Source: Physella acuta (taxonomy: Eukaryota > Mollusca > Gastropoda > Physidae). Taken from it: a DNA stretch of 64,000 bases. The notes beneath the pieces are model-generated. The model saw nothing but the letters and a program-made list of their open reading frames with translations, had not been told where the DNA came from and made no database searches. A program made the position numbers and the translations under genes. Below, one piece after another: positions 55,463-64,000 of this stretch. The stretch spans positions 312,501 through 376,500 of the forward strand of contig NW_026731891.1 of assembly GCF_028476545.1 (NCBI RefSeq), given 5' to 3'. Within the stretch, counting starts at the first letter, position 1; every line of letters begins with the position of its first letter.

Positions 55463-55584
55463 CTGTCAATTCAAACACTTTGTATGCAATACAGTGAGAG
55501 AAATTTTGAAATTCTCTTCAAAACAAGTAAAAGATACCACTAAAAATCTTTACATTGTTTTTAACATCATGAGATTTCTGGTCA

Positions 55585-58500
55585 TGATGTCTGGGTATGA
55601 GGGAACTGATTGTAAAATCATGTCTGGGTAGGAGGGAACTGATTGTAAAATCATGTCTGTTAGGAGGGAACTGATTGTAAAATCATGTCTGTGTAGGAGG
55701 GAACTGATTGTAAAATCATGTCTATTAGGAGGGAACTGATTGTAAAATCATGTCTGGTATGAGGGAACTGATTGTAAAATCATGTCTGTGTAGAAGGGAA
55801 CTGATTGTAAAATCATGTCTGGGTAGGAGGGAGCTGATTGTAAAATCATGTCTGTTAGGAGGGAACTGATTGTAAAATCATGTCTGTGTAGAAGGGAACT
55901 GATTGTAAAATCATGTCTGTTAGGAGGGAGCTGATTGTAAAATCATGTCTGTTAGGAGGGAACTGATTGTAAAATCATGTCTGGGTAGAAGGGAACTGAT
56001 TGTAAAATCATGTCTGTTAGGAGGGAACTGATTGTAAAATCATGTCTGTTAGGAGGGAACTGATTGTAAAATCATGTCTGGGTAGGAGGGAACTGATTGT
56101 AAAATCATGTCTGGGTAGGAGGGAACTGATTGTAAAATCATGTCTGTGTAGAAGGGAACTGATTGTAAAATCATGTCTGGGTAGGAGGGAACTGATTGTA
56201 AAATCATGTCTGTTAGGAGGGAGCTGATTGTAAAATCATGTCTGTGTAGAAGGGAACTGATTGTAAAATCATGTCTATTAAGAGGGAACTGATTGTAAAA
56301 TCATGTCTGGGTAGGAGGGAACTGATTGTAAAATCATGTCTGGGTAGTTGGGAACTGATTGTAAAATCATGTCTGGGTAGGAGGGAACTGATTGTAAAAT
56401 CATGTCTGGTATGAGGGAACTGATTGTAAAATCATGTCTGTTAGGAGGGAACTGATTGTAAAATCATGTCTGGGTAGAAGGGAACTGATTGTAAAATCAT
56501 GTTTGGGTAGAAGGGAACTGATTGTAAAATCATGTCTGTTAGGAGGGAGCTGATTGTAAAATCATGTCTGGGTAGAAGGGAACTGATTGTAAAATCATGT
56601 CTGTTAGGAGGGAGCTGATTGTAAAATCATGCCTGGGTAGGAGGGAGCTGATTGTAAAATCATGTCTGGGTAGGAGGGAGCTGATTGTAAAATCATGTCT
56701 GTTAGGAGGGAACTGATTGTAAAATCATGTCTGTGTAGAAGGGAACTGATTGTAAAATCATGTCTGTTAGGAGGGAACTGATTGTAAAATCATGTCTATT
56801 AGGAGGGAACTGATTGTAAAATCATGTCTGTTAGGAGGGAGCTGATTGTAAAATCATGTCTGTTAGGAGGGAACTGATTGTAAAATCATGTCTGGGAAGA
56901 AGGGAACTGATTGTAAAGTCATGTCTGGGTAGAAGGGAACTGATTGTAAAATCATGTCTGTTAGGAGGGAACTGATTGTAAAATCATGTCTGGGTAGAAG
57001 GGAACTGATTGTAAAATCATGTCTGTTAGGAGGGAACTGATTGTAAAATCATGTCTGGGTAGGAGGGAACTGATTGTAAAATCATGTCTATTAGGAGGGA
57101 ACTGATTGTAAAATCATGTCTGGTATGAGGGAACTGATTGTAAAATCATGTCTGTGTAGAAGGGAACTGATTGTAAAATCATGTCTGGTATGAGGGAACT
57201 GATTGTAAAATCATGTCTGGTAGGAGGGAACTGATTGTAAAATCATGTCTGTTAGGAGGGAACTGATTGTAAAATCATGTCTGTGTAGAAGGGAACTGAT
57301 TGTGAAATCATGTCTGGTATGAGGGAACTGATTGTAAAATCATGTCCGTGTAGAAGGGAACTGATTGTAAAATCAAATCTGGGTAGTTGGGAACTGATTG
57401 TAAAATCATGTCTATTAGGAGGGAAATGATTGTAAAATCATGTCTGGGTAGTTTGGAACTAATTGTATAATCATGTCTGGGTAGGAGGGAACTGATTGTA
57501 AAATCATGTTTGTTAGGAGGGAACTGATTGTAAAATCATGTCTGGGTAGGAGGGAACTGATTGTAAAATCATGTCTGTGTAGGAGGGAACTGATTGTAAA
57601 ATCATGTCTATTAGGAGGGAACTGATTGTAAAATCATGTCTATTAGGAGGGAACTGATTGTAAAATCATGTCTGGTATGAGGGAACTGATTGTAAAATCA
57701 TGTCTGTGTAGAAGGGAACTGATTGTAAAATCATGTCTATTAGGAGGGAACTGATTGTAAAATCATGTCTGGGTAGGAGGGAACTGATTGTAAAATCATG
57801 TCTGGTATGAGGGAACTGATTGTAAAATCATGTCTGTGTAGAAGGGAACTGATTGTAAAATCATGTCTGTGTAGAAGGGAACTGATTGTAAAATCATGTC
57901 TGGTATGAGGGAACTGATTGTAAAATCATGTCTGTGTAGAAGGGAACTGATTGTAAAATCATGTCTGGTAGGAGGGAACTGATTGTAAAATCATGTCTAT
58001 TAGGAGGGAACTGATTGTAAAATCATGTCTATTAGGAGGGAACTGATTGTAAAATCATGTCTGTGTAGAAGGGAACTGATTGTAAAATCAAATCTGGGTA
58101 GTTGGGAACTGATTGTAAAATCATGTCTATTAGGAGGGTACTGATTGTAAAATCATGTCTGGGTAGTTGGGAACTAATTGTATAATCATGTCTGGGTAGG
58201 AGTGAACTGATTGTAAAATCATGTTTGTTAGGAGGGAACTGATTGTAAAATCATGTCTGGTATGAGGGAACTGATTGTAAAATCATGTCTGGTAGGAGTG
58301 AACTGATTGTAAAATCATGCCTGGGTAGGAGGGAACTGATTGTAAAATCATGTCTGGTATGAGGGAACTGATTGTAAAATCATGTCCGTGTAGGAGGGAA
58401 CTGATTGTAAAATCATGTGTGGGTAGTTGGGAACTGATTGTAAAATCATGTCTGGGTAGGAGGGAACTGATTGTAAAATCATGTCTGGGTAGGAGGGAAC

Positions 58501-61500
58501 TGATTGTAAAATCATGTCTGTTAGGAGGGAACTGATTGTAAAATCATGTGTGGGTAGTTGGGAACTGATTGTAAAATCATGTCTGGGTAGGAGGGAACTG
58601 ATTGTAAAATCATGTCTGGGTAGGAGGGAACTGATTGTAAAATCATGTCTGTTAGGAGGGAACTGATTGTAAAATCATGTCTGTTAGGAGGGAACTGATT
58701 GTAAAATCATGTCTGGGTAGGAGGGAACTGATTGTAAAATCATGTCTGTTAGGAGGGAACTGATTGTAAAATCATGTCTGGGTAGTTGGGAACTGATTGT
58801 AAAATCATGTCTGGGTAGTTGGGAACTGATTGTAAAATCATGTCTATTTGGAGGGAACTGATTGTAAAATCATGTCTGTGTAGAAGGGAACTGATTGTAA
58901 AATCATGTCTGGTATGAGGGAACTGATTGTAAAATCATGTCTATTAGGAGGGAACTGATTGTAAAATCATGTCTGGTATGAGGGAACTGATTGTAAAATC
59001 ATGTCTGTGTAGAAGGGAACTGATTGTAAAATCATGTCTGGAATGAGGGAACTGATTGTAAAATCATGTCTGGGTAGAAGGGAACTAATTGTAAAATGAT
59101 GTCTGTTAGGAGGGAGCTGATTGTAAAATCATGTCTGTTAGGAGGGAACTGATTGTAAAATCATGTCTGGGTAGAAGGGAACTGATTGTAAAATCATGTC
59201 TATTAGGAGGGAACTGATTGTAAAATCATGTCTGTTAGGAGGGAACTGATTGTAAAATCATGTCTGGGTAGGAGGGAACTGATTGTAAAATCATGTCTGT
59301 TAGGAGGGAGCTCATTGTAAAATCATGTCTGTTAGGAGGGAACTGATTGTAAAATCATGTCTATTAGGAGGGAACTGATTGTAAAATCATGTCTGGTATG
59401 AGGGAACTGATTGTAAAATCATGTCTGTGTAGAAGGGAACTGATTGTAAAATCATGTCTGGTAGGAGGGAACTGATTGTAAAATCATGTCTATTAGGAGG
59501 GAACTGATTGTAAAATCATGTCTGGTATGAGGGAACTGATTGTAAAATCATGTCCGTGTAGAAGGGAACTGATTGTAAAATCAAATCTGGGTAGTTGGGA
59601 ACTGATTGTAAAATCATGTCTATTAGGAGGGAAATGATTGTAAAATCATGTCTGGGTAGTTGGGAACTAATTGTATAATCATGTCTGGGTAGGAGGGAAC
59701 TGATTGTAAAATCATGTTTGTTAGGAGGGAACTGATTGTAAAATCATGTCTGGGTAGGAGGGAACTGATTGTAAAATCATGTCTGTGTAGGAGGGAACTG
59801 ATTGTAAAATCATGTCTATTAGGAGGGAACTGATTGTAAAATCATGTCTATTAGGAGGGAACTGATTGTAAAATCATGTCTGGTATGAGGGAACTGATTG
59901 TAAAATCATGTCTGTGTAGAAGGGAACTGATTGTAAAATCATGTCTGTGTAGAAGGGAACTGATTGTAAAATCATGTCTATTAGGAGGGAACTGATTGTA
60001 AAATCATGTCTGGGTAGGAGGGAACTGATTGTAAAATCATGCCTGGTATGAGGGAACTGATTGTAAAATCATGTCTGTGTAGAAGGGAACTGATTGTAAA
60101 ATCATGTCTGTGTAGAAGGGAACTGATTGTAAAATCATGTCTGGTATGAGGGAACTGATTGTAAAATCATGTCTGTGTAGAAGGGAACTGATTGTAAAAT
60201 CATGTCTGGTAGGAGGGAACTGATTGTAAAATCATGTCTATTAGGAGGGAACTGATTGTAAAATTATGTCTATTAGGAGGGAACTGATTGTAAAATCATG
60301 TCTGTGTAGAAGGGAACTGATTGTAAAATCATGTCTGGTAGGAGGGAACTGATTGTAAAATCATGTCTATTAGGAGGGAACTGATTGTAAAATCATGTCT
60401 GGTATGAGGGAACTGATTGTAAAATCATGTCCGTGTAGAAGGGAACTGATTGTAAAATCAAATCTGGGTAGTTGGGAACTGATTGTAAAATCATGTCTAT
60501 TAGGAGGGAAATGATTGTAAAATCATGTCTGGGTAGTTGGGAACTAATTGTATAATCATGTCTGGGTAGGAGGGAACTGATTGTAAAATCATGTTTGTTA
60601 GGAGGGAACTGATTGTAAAATCATGTCTGGGTAGGAGGGAACTGATTGTAAAATCATGTCTGTGTAGGAGGGAACTGATTGTAAAATCATGTCTATTAGG
60701 AGGGAACTGATTGTAAAATCATGTCTATTAGGAGGGAACTGATTGTAAAATCATGTCTGGTATGAGGGAACTGATTGTAAAATCATGTCTGTGTAGAAGG
60801 GAACTGATTGTAAAATCATGTCTATTAGGAGGGAACTGATTGTAAAATCATGTCTGGGTAGGAGGGAACTGATTGTAAAATCATGCCTGGTATGAGGGAA
60901 CTGATTGTAAAATCATGTCTGTGTAGAAGGGAACTGATTGTAAAATCATGTCTGTGTAGAAGGGAACTGATTGTAAAATCATGTCTGGTATGAGGGAACT
61001 GATTGTAAAATCATGTCTGTGTAGAAGGGAACTGATTGTAAAATCATGTCTGGTAGGAGGGAACTGATTGTAAAATCATGTCTATTAGGAGGGAACTGAT
61101 TGTAAAATCATGTCTATTAGGAGGGAACTGATTGTAAAATCATGTCTGTGTAGAAGGGAACTGATTGTAAAATCAAATCTGGGTAGTTGGGAACTGATTG
61201 TAAAATCATGTCTATTAGGAGGGTACTGATTGTAAAATCATGTCTGGGTAGTTGGGAACTAATTGTATAATCATGTCTGGGTAGGAGTGAACTGATTGTA
61301 AAATCATGTTTGTTAGGAGGGAACTGATTGTAAAATCATGTCTGGTATGAGGGAACTGATTGTAAAATCATGTCTGGTAGGAGTGAACTGATTGTAAAAT
61401 CATGCCTGGGTAGGAGGGAACTGATTGTAAAATCATGTCTGGTATGAGGGAACTGATTGTAAAATCATGTCCGTGTAGAAGGGAACTAATTGTATAATCA

Positions 61501-64000
61501 TGTCTGTGTAGGAGGGAACTGATTGTAAAATCATGTCTATTAGGAGGGAACTGATTGTAAAATCATGCCTGGGTAGTTGGGAACTGATTGTAAAATCATG
61601 TCTGGGTAGTTGGGAACTGATTGTAAAATCATGTCTGGGTAGTTGGGAACTGATTGTAAAATCATGTCTGGGTAGGAGGGAACTGATTGTAAAATCATGT
61701 CTGGGTAGGAGGGAACTGATTGTAAAATCATGTCTGTTAGGAGGGAACTGATTGTAAAATCATGTCTGGTATGAGGGAACTGATTGTAAAATCATGTCTG
61801 GTAGGAGTGAACTGATTGTAAAATCATGCCTGGGTAGGAGGGAACTGATTGTAAAATCATGTCTGGTATGAGGGAACTGATTGTAAAATCATGTCCGTGT
61901 AGAAGGGAACTAATTGTATAATCATGTCTGTGTAGGAGGGAACTGATTGTAAAATCATGTCTATTAGGAGGGAACTGATTGTAAAATCATGCCTGGGTAG
62001 TTGGGAACTGATTGTAAAATCATGTCTGGGTAGTTGGGAACTGATTGTAAAATCATGTCTGGGTAGTTGGGAACTGATTGTAAAATCATGTCTGGGTAGG
62101 AGGGAACTGATTGTAAAATCATGTCTGGGTAGGAGGGAACTGATTGTAAAATCATGTCTGGGTAGGAGGGAACTGATTGTAAAATCATGTCTGTTAGGAG
62201 GGAACTGATTGTAAAATCATGTCTGTTAGGAGGGAACTGATTGTAAAATCATGTCTGGGTAGGAGGGAACTGATTGTAAAATCATGTCTGTTAGGAGGGA
62301 ACTGATTGTAAAATCATGTCTGGGTAGTTGGGAACTGATTGTAAAATCATGTCTGGGTAGTTGGGAACTGATTGTAAAATCATGTCTATTTGGAGGGAAC
62401 TGATTGTAAAATCATGTCTGGGTAGGAGGGAACTGATTGTAAAATCATGTCTGTTAGGAGGGAACTGATTGTAAAATCATGTCTGGGTAGGAGGGAACTG
62501 ATTGTAAAATCATGTCTGTTAGGAGGGAACTGATTGTAAAATCATGTCTGGTATGAGGGAACTGATTGTAAAATCATGTGTGGGTAGTTGGGAACTGATT
62601 GTAAAATCATGTCTGGGTAGGAGGGAACTGATTGTAAAATCATGTCTGGGTAGGAGGGAACTGATTGTAAAATCATGTCTGTTAGGAGGGAACTGATTGT
62701 AAAATCATGTCTGTTAGGAGGGAACTGATTGTAAAATCATGTCTGGGTAGGAGGGAACTGATTGTAAAATCATGTCTGTTAGGAGGGAACTGATTGTAAA
62801 ATCATGTCTGGGTAGTTGGGAACTGATTGTAAAATCATGTCTGGGTAGTTGGGAACTGATTGTAAAATCATGTCTATTTGGAGGGAACTGATTGTAAAAT
62901 CATGTCTGGGTAGGAGGGAACTGATTGTAAAATCATGTCTGTTAGGAGGGAACTGATTGTAAAATCATGTCTGGGTAGGAGGGAACTGATTGTAAAATCA
63001 TGTCTATTTGGAGGGAACTGATTGTAAAATCATGTCTGGTATGAGGGAACTGATTGTAAAATCATGTCTGGGTAGAAGGGAACTGATTGTAAAATCATGT
63101 CTGGTATGAGGGAACTGATTGTAAAATCATGTCTATTAGGAGGGAACTGATTGTAAAATCATGTCTGGTATGAGGGAACTGATTGTAAAATCATGTCTGT
63201 GTAGAAGGGAACTGATTGTAAAATCATGTCTGGAATGAGGGAACTGATTGTAAAATCATGTCTGGGTAGAAGGGAACTAATTGTAAAATGATGTCTGTTA
63301 GGAGGGAGCTGATTGTAAAATCATGTCTGTTAGGAGGGAGCTGATTGTAAAATCATGTCTGGGTAGGAGGGAACTGATTGTAAAATCATGTCTATTAGGA
63401 GGGAACTGATTGTAAAATCATGTCTGTTAGGAGGGAACTGATTGTAAAATCATGTCTGGGTAGGAGGGAACTGATTGTAAAATCATGTCTGTTAGGAGGG
63501 AGCTGATTGTAAAATCATGTCTGTTAGGAGGGAACTGATTGTAAAATCATGTCTATTAGGAGGGAACTGATTGTAAAATCATGTCTGGTATGAGGGAACT
63601 GATTGTAAAATCATGTCTGTGTAGAAGGGAACTGATTGTAAAATCATGTCTTTTAGGAGGGAACTGATTGTAAAATCATGTCTGGGTAGGAGGGAACTGA
63701 TTGTAAAATCATGTCTGGTATGAGGGAACTGATTGTAAAATCATGTCTGTGTAGAAGGGAACTGATTGTAAAATCATGTCTGTGTAGAAGGGAACTGATT
63801 GTAAAATCATGTCTGGTATGAGGGAACTGATTGTAAAATCATGTCTGTGTAGAAGGGAACTGATTGTAAAATCATGTCTGGTAGGAGGGAACTGATTGTA
63901 AAATCATGTCTATTAGGAGGGAACTGATTGTAAAATCATGTCTGGTATGAGGGAACTGATTGTAAAATCATGTCCGTGTAGAAGGGAACTGATTGTAAAA
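55585..64000. repeat. 31-33-bp minisatellite, more than 8.4 kb, running off the window
   Basis: About 260 units of GAGGGAACTGATTGTAAAAT plus CATGTCTGGGTAG or CATGTCTGTTAG, CATGTCTATTAG, CATGTCTGGTAT, CATGTCTGTGTAGA. Rare variants (AAATCAAATCTGGG, AATTGTATAATC, AAAATGATG) recur in fixed order, showing higher-order duplication. It lies in the intron upstream of window exon 1. Confidence 0.97.

Overview
The window is a piece of an animal nuclear genome, and essentially one gene runs through all of it. On the minus strand I can place 40 consecutive coding exons of HERC2, the giant HECT-type E3 ubiquitin ligase. They total 7,177 nt (about 2,392 codons, 11% of the window), and every intron has compatible phases. 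The 5'-most exon here is at 55310-55462 and the 3'-most at 711-821. The first few hundred codons lie beyond base 64000. The rest of the second SH3-like barrel, ZZ, DOC/APC10, RLD2, RLD3 and the catalytic HECT domain lie below base 1. Order of the encoded parts, from high to low coordinates: end of the N-terminal helical region (55.4 kb); first RCC1-like beta-propeller, RLD1 (51.1-44.1 kb); helical linker (40.9-36.2 kb); cytochrome-b5-like fold (35.2-30.3 kb); long helical middle with a charged insert (29.7-18.4 kb); MIB/HERC2 domain (13.6-10.4 kb); more helical repeats (9.5-7.5 kb); Tudor/SH3-like barrel (6.1 kb); UBA-like segment (2.9-3.1 kb); acidic linker (1.8 kb); CPH domain (1.5-1.0 kb); start of the next barrel (0.8 kb).

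The organism is a bilaterian invertebrate, most likely a mollusc and probably a gastropod. HERC2 is colinear with the vertebrate protein but clearly diverged. The intron DNA is AT-rich and minisatellite-laden, with scattered AAAGGGA(A/G)(G/A)TAA motifs that I associate with molluscan non-coding DNA. The SINEs are modular tRNA-derived elements. The phylum call is inference.

Nearly 90% of the window is intron, and most introns are filled by tandem repeats with units of about 14-60 bp; single arrays hold up to about 260 copies. The striking pattern is that many arrays were seeded from an exon edge. Their repeat unit contains the authentic splice donor or acceptor plus the last or first 5-30 coding bases of the neighbouring exon. 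The gene therefore carries hundreds of copies of its own splice sites. Some units are multiples of three and stay open in the exon's reading frame, so choosing another copy would add in-frame peptide repeats. A two-copy, 46-bp duplication at 8608-8699 looks like the birth of such an array.

Mobile elements: three full-length copies of a SINE with two tRNA-like modules and a GAA tail, two hAT-type non-autonomous DNA transposons with perfect 8-bp target duplications, two Helitron-like elements ending in CTAG, a palindromic MITE-like element, and one solo LTR inserted in a minisatellite. No second protein-coding gene, no RNA gene outside the SINE heads and no CRISPR array is supported. The many long repetitive reading frames on both strands are by-products of stop-free repeat units.
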